Below, one piece after another: positions 52,925 through 64,000 of a stretch of 64,000 nt of DNA. This DNA is from Acanthochlamys bracteata (lineage: Eukaryota > Streptophyta > Magnoliopsida > Pandanales > Velloziaceae), in NCBI GenBank assembly GCA_019914995.1, contig CM034133.1, positions 1 through 64,000 on the forward strand. Reading direction: 5' to 3'. The position numbers and the translations under genes were made by a program. The notes below the pieces were generated by a model. It worked only from the letters and a program-made list of their open reading frames with translations, made no database searches and was not told the DNA's origin. The number at the start of each line of letters is the position of its first letter. Within the stretch, counting starts at the first letter, position 1.

Positions 52925-54943
52925 ATGGCATCTTCTTTGCATCTTTCCCGACCGACACCGGTTAAGATCTCTTCTTTTTTCCTCTCCCGCTGCCGATCCT
53001 CCAGCGTCGTACTTCCTCCTCCTCCTAATCCTAATCTCCTCCTCCACGGCCGCCCCAATCCTCTAAGACTCCCACTCTGTTCTGCTAACAAGGTAAGTCG
53101 AACCCACCCTCTTCCCTTTCCGTCTACTACTCTTTCTTTCTATGATTAGATATACGTCTACATTCAGATATAGTCGTTGCGCTCTATTTTTGCTTCAGAA
53201 TATATTAATAATTCCGTTGTTTAGATTGCATTGGATTCACATTTACGTACGAGTATATATAGAAGTCAAGAAAGAAGAAGAACAACAAGTATATAGTCAG
53301 TAGGAATTTTAGTGCTTCGCTTCCGATCTCAGTTGCCTCTCTAACTATGTCTCATCCCAAATCATGTATATACATATTCATTTGTACTGAGGGATGAAGA
53401 TGACTGATGAAATAATATGTCTTCTTTTATACATGCATATATATTCAAGTTACCAGTATACACCTTGTATTAAGTCCCCAACTATGCATACCAGTAGCTA
53501 TGCTTCTATTCTATACGCATACTTCTGTTTACTTAAAAAAACAAAAACACAACAAATGCAGTTTTTAGTTAATATGAGGGTTTAATGGAAAGGGCAAGTT
53601 CAATTTATAAATGATTGCCTCTCCCTATTGGAAAGGACAAGTTTTGTTGCACGTGAGTCCTTTGCTTAGGAATTTTATGGGTTGGTTTTATAAAGCCTCT
53701 CACTTGTGTCAAATTGGTTAATTTTCTGAGTGAGTGTTCTGGCCTGAAAGTAATTTTCTGAGCTAGCCTAGACCAGCAACTCTCCTTTGAGGTTAGGCAC
53801 AATGGTAATGATTGCCTTTGAATGTGTAGGGGGGGTGACAGATAATATCGAGTTAAAGTAATTGTTCTCAATTTTGGTTTTACTTTGGGATATAATTATT
53901 TTCAATAAGCGGATAACTCGTAAATGCTGTTCTAATTTCTTTCTTCTGCAGTTGTCTATGTTGATGTGTTATAAAGAAAACAGAACCCAAACTCCTGGTT
54001 TTGAGGCTGACACTGCTCTGAAATATACGGATGCTGAGGAGCTTGCTCAAGAACCAGTTATGCCCTACTCAGCTGCTGAACCAGTAGTTGGAAATGTTAG
54101 CTCGGATATGCAAGTAAGGAAAGATCTTATTCCTCAACAGAGGAAAGGCGCAAAGATTCATGATTTCTGTTTGGGGATTCCCTTTGGTAAGCACATTTCA
54201 TTTCGGGGATGAAGCTAATTCAGCATCTCCTTGCCTTTAACAGCACTTGCAGATGTGTGATTCTGCTTTTCTTGCTCACAGTTATTTCTTATTAATGACT
54301 TTGTTTCGCTAATTTTTGTAGGTGGGTTTGTGTTTGGTATGGGTCTATTGGGATACTTGGTCTCGAGAAACCCAGCAAATATGACGGCAGGTGTGCTGAG
54401 TGGTGGTGCCATCCTGGCTCTGAGTGTCATCAGCCTGAAGGTCTGGAGAAAGGGAAAATCCAGCTTACCGTTTATCTTGGGGCAAACAGGTATCTGTATA
54501 TCATTCACAATTTTCGTCAATATCGTTTCACTGAAAATTTCACGTCTTTCCTACTTAAATTCTAACCAGCTCTTGATGTCTGTCATTTCAGCCATTGCTG
54601 CTGCACTTTTCTGGAAGAACTTTCAAGCATATACCTTGGTAAGAGTTGCCAATATATTACCAAAAGTGCACTAGTCATACACTTTCTTTGTATTGTTTCA
54701 TAATGTTTATGGTTTCCTACGCTTTGCACAGGCAAAGAAAATTTTCCCCTCAGGACTTTACACATTTATTAGGTATTATGACGCACATATTCTGTGTTAT
54801 ATTTATGTTTAATAATTTTCTGGGTTTTCTTATTGCTCTGAAATCATGTTGACAGCGCCGCGATGTTTTGCTTTTACACATATGTGCTAATCTCTGGAGG
54901 AAACCCCCCACCAAAGAAATTGGCAGCAGTTGCTCCATCTTAG
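52925..54943 (+). CDS. FAX1: FATTY ACID EXPORT 1-like, chloroplast envelope
   Basis: Tmemb_14-family membrane protein; Arabidopsis FAX1 moves free fatty acids out of the plastid across the inner envelope. Six exons (52925-53092, 53952-54186, 54322-54489, 54592-54638, 54732-54772, 54856-54943) give 248 aa. The N-terminus is Ser/Arg/Pro-rich with few acidic residues, a chloroplast transit peptide. The family block AKIHDFCLGIPFGG starts four hydrophobic helices (GGFVFGMGLLGYLVSR, AGVLSGGAILALSVISL, ILGQTAIAAALFW, FISAAMFCFYTYVLISG), ending in the signature GGNPPPKKL. A strong extra GTAAGG donor lies inside exon 2 after 54113; its use would shift the frame. Confidence 0.93.
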
Positions 54944-56290
54944 GTTTAAACGCCCCACGTCTTACGTTTTTTGTAAATACTTTCATTTATCATAATTTTG
55001 AGTGTTGCATGTGAAGCTTGAGCTTAATCCCCGGAGAGTAGTTGCAATAGAGTCAGATTGCTTATATACTTCTCTTTTATTGTAAGACTATAGAATCACT
55101 TTATTTCTGGAAATGCATACGATTCGGAGCGTGAAGCTCTTTTTGGTGTCTGCGTATTTCTATGACAGATTAGTTTTGTTTGATCGTTATTGAAGATATG
55201 TATCTGTGCCTGTGTAGATTGTCCTATGAATTCCGTGCCTGAATGTAGATAGTCTTATCTTTCAAGTTGGTAGAGGTGACAGGCTTACCGTTTCCTCAGC
55301 GGTGATTGACTCCATGTACAGTTTCTGGGTTTTTTCACCTAGCGGCGACGGGGCTGAGCAGGGCGTTAAATCCTAGTGGGGCAGTGTCCAGAGTGTTTGT
55401 AGTAGAAGGATGAAAAGAGAGAGCAGAGCAAGAGCGCTTGCTAGAAGGTGCTTGTTCTGCTTATCCCATCCGTCTGCTCAGGCAAGTAGTCTCACGAATT
55501 GGAGTTCGATGGAAGAGTCTTGTGGCGTTCCTGTCGGGAATCAAACACTCTGAGCGGAGGGAGAGGAGTGCATTGTGCGAGCTCTCTGTGCAAGGCAGTT
55601 GTGGGACTACTTTCAGACCACCACCATCAAACATCCCATACCGGCCGGCGTCCGTTACCATCTCCGCCTCAATTCCCAGCATCGATCATCAACTTTGCCA
55701 CAATACCCAAACTACACCATTGCTCCTACAAATCCCCCTTTACTTCACTTTGGCCTCTCCCCGCAGCACCGTCCTGTTAGTCCAGTAGGCGCTCATAAAG
55801 CATGAAAATGTTTCTTTTGATTCATCTTTGTTCACTTAAGCGAAATGACAGCAGATGTATATATTCTACAATCGTCAGCGACGCAACAGGTTACTTTCAA
55901 TGAAGGATAAGCAGTGAATACGTACGTAGTTGTCCCCTGCTTGCTGCTTGTGGGACTGAATAGAGCACCCAAGAGCTGTATACAAATACTATGATGGCTG
56001 TGGCAATTTTGCTATGATAGAACGGAGTGAAGTCGGTTCTCTTCAATCACAAGATAAGTCCATAAACCAGACACAATGAAATATGAACTACGCAATTCTT
56101 CAGTAAGATCAAATTTCAAAAGGATATCCTTGATATATTAATGAATATTCAGAACAGAACCAAAATTCTACAAATCTTGCTCAATTGTTACAGCTAAAAC
56201 GTTCTCCAATTGCAAGACTATCCGGCATCATGAATGAGCCAATGGTACATTCTCAATGGCTGTAGGAGACAAGGGAACAATATATTGATG
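54944..56290. other. Convergent intergenic region
   Basis: 3' flanks of FAX1 (+) and cycloartenol synthase (-). Between 55411 and 55805 there are overlapping GC-richer open frames of 76-116 codons on the plus strand, Pro/His/Thr-rich. They have no domain I know and may be chance or a relic. Confidence 0.5.
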
Positions 56291-59011
56291 TCAGTGTCTG
56301 CTGGACTGGAGGACTCGGCATCTATATTCTCCTAGAGCCCAAATAGGGAAAATGTTCCTATATGCAGAATAACTGATCATGCAGTTTCTATTGAAGACTC
56401 CCATGATTTCCTGCCAAAAACATAAAGCAGCAGACGTGTTAGAATGTTGTGTAAGTTTCAAATTTATATAGAGCTGATCGTTCAAATTTCTTCCAGTTAA
56501 GCTTATTTATCACAGCATGGATAGGATAACCTGGATTGCCACACTAGCATTTTAAAAACAGAGATTAGTTGCATAATAAAGATAGAAAAGTAGTCTCACA
56601 TATGATTAACTGTGAATTAGGTTATCTGTTTTCCTTCAATGTACTGAAGCTCTAATAGGTAAACTTACTTGTTGTGGGAATTCTCCATCCTCTGACTGCA
56701 TGTTGATCAACACTTTTGCTGCACGGTGTAAAGGGGATGGATCTCTTTCAGCCTGTTACAGATATAATCAAGTTTCAAAATGAAAAAGTTAGAGACATCT
56801 TAGGTCAAAACATTGAAGAAGCACATATACAATAAAAGAAGCGCCTGCAGAAGGTAGTTTAGCTTACTACAACTGCTATTAATAAATTTATGTGCTGAGA
56901 CTGTAATCATGTGAAACACACCTGTCCAGCATCTATAAGAGCTAGCATGGCCCATGCAGTGTTCACAGCATGCGGCCGGTTTCCCTCAAGGTTAGTGTAC
57001 ACCTAGCAATGAAAGAAGGGAAAACGTTTGAAATTAACTACAGAAGACAAGGAATTGGTCAAATTCAAAAAGATCAACTCATATTACTTTGTTAGAGTAG
57101 TGGTTTAAAATGGTGGCACAACTTATGCTAGAGGAGTGTTTAGTCAAACATTAGAGACACATGTTCTAACAAGATCTAATTCTAGTCAAAGTGGCAGAAC
57201 CTAAGTAACAAACGCTATATACAGGTGGCTAACCTGTAATCAAACAGATTAGTACTCTGAAAACAAAATATCAAATCATGACAAAGGGGAAAGCGTCTCG
57301 GAACCCTAAACCCTAAACCTTATCTTGGCACGACAGATAGCTCTCTCCCCAACCACCTGAAGCAAGCTGCTTCGACAACAGAAAGTCACATGCTTTTCTG
57401 ACTGAGGAGCAGCTGCTATAGGTCCTTCCAGAAGCAATCAATCCTTTTACCCCAAACCATATGCCGTAGGTGAAGCAAACAGCCCAAGAACCGTACCTGT
57501 TGAGCAAACAAACAAAAAGTTCTAGAAGCTAAGATGAACTTATTCCATAACTAACAGACACTAACTTTAAGTCAGAATCGGCATATGTAAGCAGCTTTAG
57601 GTTTCTGATAGATCATAGTTTAAACTATACAGACATTTGAAATTTCAAGGATTTTAGCGAAGGTTATATTTAAATGGTGAAGTTGAACAGTTAAACTTGT
57701 GCCTAGAAAACAGAGTGACTGAACAAAAAGAGAAATGATATGTACCATGATCCATCGGGCCTTTGTATGCTCTCAAGGAAACGGGAAGATTTTGTGATAA
57801 TACTTTCAATTTCTTCTCTGCGATGCGCAGGATATAATTTTTTGAATGATGTCAGGCCCTGAATTACAGCTGAAGTACATTCCACGTATCTGGAAAAAAA
57901 TAGGTTTTTATTTGCAAAATACTGCTAACATAAAAATATTTTGAGAAAGATAGCCATGAATAACTAAAAAGTTATGCATCTTACGGGTAGTCAATAACAA
58001 TATCTCCAAAAGTTTCAGCAGGGTTAATTATCTGAAAGATGGTAGGAGAGGATTAGTAGAGACTACATGCTTTCGATTAAGAAACAATTAAGTCATGAAA
58101 ATATAACGGCTATCTTAGGCTTTCATCATTAAGCAATACGATCAATTTTTGGCCTGTGCTAAATTTCTCCAATGTGAAGTTAACACTAATCATGCTTCTT
58201 GAAATTTTCACTTTTCCATCATAAAGTATAACAATGAGTCATGGCCACAAAGTTTTGAGCAGCTACTATATCAGAGGGATTACAGCAGCAATATACAAAA
58301 CAACGGTAAACTTGCAGTTTGTATGGAACACAATTTTCCCTCAATAAGTTAGTTCCCTTATTTTCATGGGAAGTATCCTAGCTCATCTTTGTATGCGGTA
58401 AGCGTAAATATGCTGCAATAGGCATTTCGGATACACACCTCCAACCACGAATAGGATCTTGTCAGTTCATATGTCGCAACACCTCCATCGCTATTCTAGA
58501 ATGCCAGCAGACAAAGTATTAATAGTCAGAAACAGTTAATGTAAAAATGTACAATTAGGTCTAATCAAATAGTCTATGGCAGATGCTGATAAATATTCAA
58601 CATATCTGTTCACTAACACAGGAGTTGTCAGAACAGGTTACCTACCACAATGGAGAGAAGGAAATTCACAGCATCATATAATCGATCCGCATCTAAAGGT
58701 TCACCAACCATTTCGGAGGGAAATTGTGATAACAAGAGCGCACACTGCATCCCAGACATATATCTTAGTCAAAAGATGCTTACTTAATGCAGTATATAGA
58801 AGTGCAGATCAAATAGTAAAATGAAGAACCTTTAACCCTTCAGATGCACAATCAGAAATTGGCCATCCATGATCTGCAGTAGAGAAAGGCCATGAGCCTT
58901 TGGAGATGTGTCTATACCACAGGCTAAGATCACCAGGACAGTCTTCTAAAACCTTTACAAATCATAAAATATGTAAAACTTAGGAATTACTTAATTGACA
59001 GAAACGAGCCT

Positions 59012-59063
<52 letters not shown>

Positions 59064-62000
59064 CTGTGTCTTCTTTATGTAGTCATGCGCTTTACTAAGT
59101 GTTGGGCCATATTCCTCAGAAAGGTTGGTAGCAATAATTGCTTGAACAGCAAAAGCAGTATCCCATAATTGGCTGCCATTGTAACCCTGCAGTCAGTGTC
59201 AAGGAGAGGTGGCTTTTATTACACACAGAGAAAACTAATTGACCCATTAACAGACTCAATAGGAGATCAAACCAATCTAACAAGGTAAATCTATATGTTG
59301 GAAGTAAAAGACAACAGTACTCTCAAGACCTGCATTTTCATGCCATCTTCAGCAAGCCACAAATAGTCGTTGATTCTAGGTAGGTGAAGCTTAAATGCCT
59401 CTGAATTTGGATCTTCCACCCAGCAGCAGAGCATGTTCAGCACCTACAAACAGAAAATCCACATTTTGTTGCAAACTAAATCACCTGATAATCTAAACTT
59501 AATTGCAAGTTCTGATGAGATTTTGGTGCGAATCATGAGTAGTCTTAGAAGAGATGTAAACAGAAACAGTAACTTGAAGCTTCAGATTGATCTAAAGAAA
59601 AGCTTTCTATTCTACTAAAAATAGAGAGCATGTACTAAATTTGAAAACAGTGAATACATAGTACAAGGACTATGGAAGTGAAACTACCGATCTAGTGGGT
59701 ATACTAAAGCACAAAGCTAAATGATGAACTGCAGAGATGGCAAACTCTGCATATTGGTCAAAATCTCCAGCAATCCAATGTAGGGAATGAGAAATTATTA
59801 TAAAATAGATGCACTGCATAAGAATCTGCAACAATTCACGTTCATGAAAATTTCTCTTTTAATCACAAAGCAAATGCCAATACTATCCTCAATCTTTATA
59901 TTCAATTAATCAAAAGAAACCAATGTCTCAACACAAAGTCTTACATTTTCACCTGTATTGCAATGCAACCAACCATTTATGCTGTCTCATGCTCACCTTA
60001 TTGACAGGACCGATACAGATATATCGAGTGTTCTCGTCTTCATAATGAATGTGTTCCATGGCAGTCTTTAGAGCCTTCTCTCTCAGCTTATTACCAGGCC
60101 AATTCATTAAAACAGGCTCTACCACCTTATGAAGAGAGAACCAAAGGATATCCTGCAGTAGAGGATGTGGATAGTACAGATCCTCCTGCAAGATTCAACT
60201 ACGATGAAGTTTAGATGTCAAGAAGAGGACCAAGCATTACTTGGCCATAAGTATATATCCTGGTCCTTCAAGTCCAAACTTCTTCACATTTTTTAAAGCA
60301 GACCATTGAAAGGTATTCGATACATTATGTTGCTACATTTTGGAAATCTGAAACAAGAGAATCAATTTTTTCAAAGTACCCTTGGAAATTTAAGTTGTTT
60401 TTCTTCTGGAAAGACTCAGAATTTAAACAGCAAAAATGTGAATTATGTAAATTCTTCTTTCTTGCCAACTTTAAGATAGCAGCTATTATGTATGAGAACT
60501 TTCTATGTTGTTGACACTGAAAATAAGTTCCGTTGAACCAAACCAGAAATATGGCAATATAAAAGGCAAGTTAGAGCAAAAGTTTCACTAAACCTTTGCA
60601 CACTGGTTGCGAGCCAAATTCCAATCTACTTGTTCATATGGCATTCCGTAAAGCTCCTTTCTCAAAGACATCACTGTTTCTGTGATTGATCCCACAAATC
60701 GCTTACCATAAATATATGACATGGGTAAATACACCATTCGGCAGTGACACCACATTCTTCCTGCAACGATCGAGGTAGCAATGAGTTGCATGCGCAGCAA
60801 ATAGAAACGACTAGCTTGTCAGTGAGGGAACAGAAGTTGCGTAACCTGGATGTACAGGGAGAAAATAAGGTAGCAGCCACATTTCTGGTGGTAGTGGGTT
60901 GTTACCAGACCAATCGAACACCCCAAGTACCTGAAGGACGCATGAATCTACAAAATGACACCTGGATTTCACAGTATAACAGACTGAGTATACAGTGACT
61001 TTGTTTATACCGAGAGCCAGAATTTTCCCCAGGATGTAATGTGTGTGGCGCTTCCATGGTCTAGAATCCACTTGCGCCCTTTCTGCATTGCACCATCTCC
61101 ACCTTCAGTTTCTTCACCAAGCAGCCTCAAAGTAATGTATGTTAAGACAGAGCCGAACATGGTGCTATGGCCCTCAATGTGCAAGCCCCATCCACCATCT
61201 TCATTCTGCATTGAAAGGCCAGTGTCACTTTTTCACATACCGAAATGGATTAGCAGAGTGGAATTTTCTTTTTCTTAAATCAAGGTAAAGGAAACTTGCC
61301 TGGTGGTTGTAAAGATACCGACAAATCTCCCTACGATGCTCCGGTGTGACGACAGTATGTAGTGCTCCAGTAACATATAATGCAATAATCTGGTCCAAAT
61401 TTTAGGGTGACGACTATCAGCTCATGTGCAGAAACCACTTTTAAATAATTTCTTTTTTATAAAGTAAAAGGAAATGCCTTGTCTCTGTCAGAGCAAGAGG
61501 AACAGCGCTAGATACATGAATGACCAAAAGAACATAGTTTTTTTCCCCTTAGCCATCATAAAGAAAAAATTTTGAGCAGTTCACTATTGTTTGCTGGTCG
61601 GCTAATAAATAGAATGCCCCAGCAAAGCAAGAAGAATCGTATACTATAATACAATTTAAGGAAAAAAAAACTTTTTTTAAAATTTTTTTAAAGAGAATGT
61701 TGGCTATTGTTCATGCCTGGTAGCAGCTGAGGGAAGCAGTAATTAATGGCAGCAGCAGTGGAGCAGGAAGAATATATATACTAATAATAAGAACAAGAAA
61801 AAGAACAATAGTATAAGAAATTTATATATAATATGCAGATTTCTTTGGGGAATAAAAAAGCTTACGAGTCCGGGCATGAGGAACATTGGGCCGCCATAGT
61901 CCCCTGGCCAGTGTCCGTCATGTGCTTGTAGAGTGGAGTAGCGGGTGATGCATCTCCTGAGGGTCGTCGTGACGTCTTCTTCAGTGACCTCATCGTCTTC

Positions 62001-62334
62001 GCCAAGCTTCACCTGCGGCATACTGCTGAGATCCACGGGGTTCTCCTTCGCAAACTGCAGTCATTCATTCGTTAAATTCTTAATTGGTAATCCAAATCTT
62101 AGTATTAACAGTCAGCGATCGAAGGGAAGCTACCTGAAGTCTCATGGGTATGTCAGCGCTGTGCTTCATGTTGAATCGATTGTCTCGGAAGGCCTGACGC
62201 GCAGCTTCTAGATCGGGGGAGACGGGGAGGTTCGGATCGAACTCCCAGACTTGTCTTCCGACGTGGTTGTTGACGGTGCGGAGCCACGGGGAAGAAGCGG
62301 TGTTTCCCTCGTTGGCGATCTTGAGCTTCCACAT
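56291..62334 (-). CDS. CAS1: Cycloartenol synthase
   Basis: Oxidosqualene cyclase that turns 2,3-oxidosqualene into cycloartenol, the first plant sterol precursor, on the ER. Eighteen exons, all in phase (first 62134-62334, second 61866-62054, third 61300-61389, last 56291-56410), give 761 aa; known enzymes are about 757-760. It begins [10 protein letters not shown] and ends [10 protein letters not shown], as in Arabidopsis CAS1. QW-type repeats are present ([34 protein letters not shown]). The three cycloartenol-determining residues are conserved: Tyr412 (Arabidopsis Tyr410), His479 (His477) and Ile483 (Ile481). The catalytic acid is Asp485, but its motif reads DCASE, not the usual DCTAE. 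Intron 3 uses a GC donor (CAG/GCAAGT). The intron after exon 15 starts inside a telomere-like repeat. Confidence 0.96.
57302..57319. repeat. Interstitial telomere-like motif (telo-box)
   Basis: AACCCTAAACCCTAAACC, just over two CCCTAAA units in the same orientation as the chromosome end. It starts the intron after exon 15 of the cycloartenol synthase gene, so the donor reads AAG/GTTTAGGG on the minus strand. Confidence 0.9.
59011..59058. repeat. (TA)n(GA)n compound microsatellite
   Basis: TATATATATATATATATA followed by a GA run, a few bases outside the donor of the intron after CAS exon 9. Confidence 0.9.
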
Positions 62335-62827
62335 TGTCTCGACTCGATCTTCTTCTTCTTCTTCGTGTTTCTTGTTTCTGTTAAACGATTATTAAATTGA
62401 GTTGATTTAATTGATTAATAAGAGGGGTCCCGTAGGTTTTCGGTTGTGCATCGAAGGGATACCGCAGAAAGAGGAGCGAGGAGTTAATGCGTCTGCACTG
62501 CACTGCTCTCTGTCAACAGCACGATAGTAGCACTGTAGAAAAGGAAAGAAGGAAATTTTTACAGAACAGGGAGCGAAGAAGAAGAAAGAGCGATAGTGAG
62601 TGATGCTGTTGATGACGATTATTATTATTATTATTCCCATAAATTTTTCATTTTTTCTCGCGTCGCATTATGCGAGTGACCGAATCCACATCTGTCGCGG
62701 ATCGAGATCGCATCCAGATCTATGACCATGTTACAATGCCTTCTGTTAATTTTGTTTTTAATTAATTAATTGAATTGAAAGAGTTTAGAAGATTATAAGC
62801 CTTCTGCTGCCTGCGGCGGTGGCGGCG
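62335..62827. promoter_or_regulatory. Shared divergent promoter, CAS1 / TruA-like gene
   Basis: The two start codons face away from each other with only 493 bp between them, so both leaders and core promoters must fit here. There is a GAA/CTT-rich leader on the CAS side near 62350, an ATT repeat near 62620 and an ATTAATTAATTAATTG run near 62758. Confidence 0.6.
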
Positions 62828-64000
62828 ATGGTGTTGGCGGAGGAGGAAAGCAGTAGCGGCAGTAAAACGTTCGTTCATTACGATCACGGTGACGCGTTCG
62901 CCGGAGCACGTTGGACGACTAAAGAGAGCTACAGGTTTATGTACAACAGAAAGATGGCGTGGAGAAACATCTCGATATTCTACGCCCATCTGGTCCGCGG
63001 CAAAGTTTCCTTCAACTCCGCCGCCGCCGGCGATATCTCACTTAAGATTCATGTAAAGAAAAGTTTACTTCTTTCTCTCCCTTTCCTTCTTTGATTAATT
63101 TTATTTGATTTCAAGACGATAACCTAAAGGTTGTTCTCAGAACTATATGTTCCGCAATGTCTCTGAAATTTCTTCTTCAACTTCTGCTGCTGCTGCTGAT
63201 ACTATTGATGATGATAGCAATAGTAATAAGAAGAAGAAGACTGAACAAGGAAGGTGGGCGAGAGCGAACTTCAAAATTCTGCTTTCCTACCATGGAGCAT
63301 CTTTTGATGGATGGCAGAAGCAGCCTGGACTCAACACTGTCCAAGGGTGACTAGAACGCCAAACATACTAGCTGAATTAAATTAATTTTCCTGCTACAAG
63401 TACAAATGCTTCATGAGTTTTGCAGAGTGGTAGAGAAAGCTCTTGGAAGATTCGTTGATGACAAGAAAATGCAGCAGCTCAGAGAAAAGTCCCTACCTTT
63501 GGAAGGATGTGCTGTAGTTGCCGGCCGCACTGACAAAGGGGTCACTGCTCTTCAACAAGTTTGTTCTTTCTGTCAGTTTAAGCAATCGTATAACTAACTA
63601 TCATTGCCTCTCTTGATTTCTAAGTTTGAATATACCGCTGCTGATGCTGCCTACATCCTATCTTGTCATGCATTTTACTCGCACTTATTTCCTTTTCTAT
63701 AATCCTTGGGGTCATGAAGCGTGCCATGCCCTTGAACTCCTCAGAATATAATTAAGAAAGTCTAGACTTGATTATAGTCAAACTCTGGCAGAACATTCAC
63801 AAGGATAGATGACTTGAAAAGTTTCAGTCTAAGACTATTACTAGGAGTAGGATATGATGGTTTCAGTCTAAAACTATATACTACAAGTAGGATATGATGG
63901 GATCAACATGCTTGGGCATTTCTGAAATAAAGTTCAAGTACATGCTTTTAAATATAAAAATAGTCTCTTCAGGAGTTAAATCTTGCATATGAAAATTAGA
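62828..64000 (+). CDS. tRNA pseudouridine synthase, TruA-like (5' part)
   Basis: Converts uridine to pseudouridine in RNA, in tRNA anticodon arms for most TruA enzymes. Three exons are visible: 62828-63052, 63141-63346 and 63426-63558, giving 188 codons; the gene then enters an intron and continues beyond the window. The catalytic block reads AGRTDKGVTALQQ with Asp180 as the predicted nucleophile; upstream, NFKILLSYHGASFDGWQKQP is the family's conserved first strand and turn. The first ~125 residues are an extension with an acidic, Ser/Asn/Lys-rich linker, so plastid, mitochondrial or nuclear location is open. I chose the ATG at 62828 because no earlier in-frame ATG opens the exon. Confidence 0.88.
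63559..64000. other. Intronic sequence at the window edge
   Basis: No further exon of the TruA-like gene found. An imperfect repeat of AGGATATGATGG occurs at about 63849 and 63889. Confidence 0.4.

Noticed and set aside
55438-55805. Frames of up to 116 codons between FAX1 and CAS1
   Set aside because: Three overlapping frames of similar length and no domain; likely chance in a GC-richer patch.

Overview
This window is the left end of a flowering-plant chromosome. It opens with about 3.4 kb of Arabidopsis-type telomere repeat, C-rich strand first (CCCTAAA), as expected at a left terminus. Every gene I could identify is a typical plant nuclear gene with GT-AG (a few GC-AG) introns. I cannot fix the species; the TTTAGGG-type telomere excludes lineages that carry other telomere repeats.

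Layout. 1-3463: telomere and its degenerate edge. 3464-4037: a solo LTR with a 5-bp target duplication, inserted in telomere-like sequence. 4043-16500: gene-poor subtelomere, with short tandem duplications, two neighbouring foldback MITEs, AT-rich tracts and two exon-like clusters that I cannot assign. From 16.5 kb the DNA becomes gene-dense: BAHD acyltransferase (-), PRMT5 (-), a DLDG1/CemA-like pseudogene (+) split by a 2.6-kb TIR transposon, a YTH-domain m6A reader (+), a PWI-like plus RRM RNA-binding protein (+), a STRUBBELIG-family LRR receptor kinase (+), an RLCK-VII/PBL kinase (+), FAX1-like plastid fatty acid exporter (+), cycloartenol synthase (-), and the 5' part of a TruA-like tRNA pseudouridine synthase (+) that runs off the right edge.

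For the intact genes I traced exon-by-exon models whose phases close: PRMT5 23 exons/650 aa, YTH reader 9/604, PWI-RRM 11/659, SRF 16/706, PBL 5/443, FAX1 6/248, CAS 18/761, BAHD 2/494. These are unrelated housekeeping, signalling and lipid genes, not an operon or an obvious biosynthetic cluster. Three of them (PRMT5, YTH reader, PWI-RRM protein) touch RNA processing, but I see no reason to call that more than chance.

The best leads are: the DLDG1 pseudogene, whose third recognisable exon is cut by a TIR element with a 3-bp AAC duplication; the solo LTR at the telomere edge whose target duplication TAAAC is itself telomere-like; the paired foldback MITEs; a DCASE variant of the catalytic DCTAE motif in an otherwise canonical cycloartenol synthase; and a telomere-like 16-mer directly after a splice donor in that gene. 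I found no wholly new biological system.
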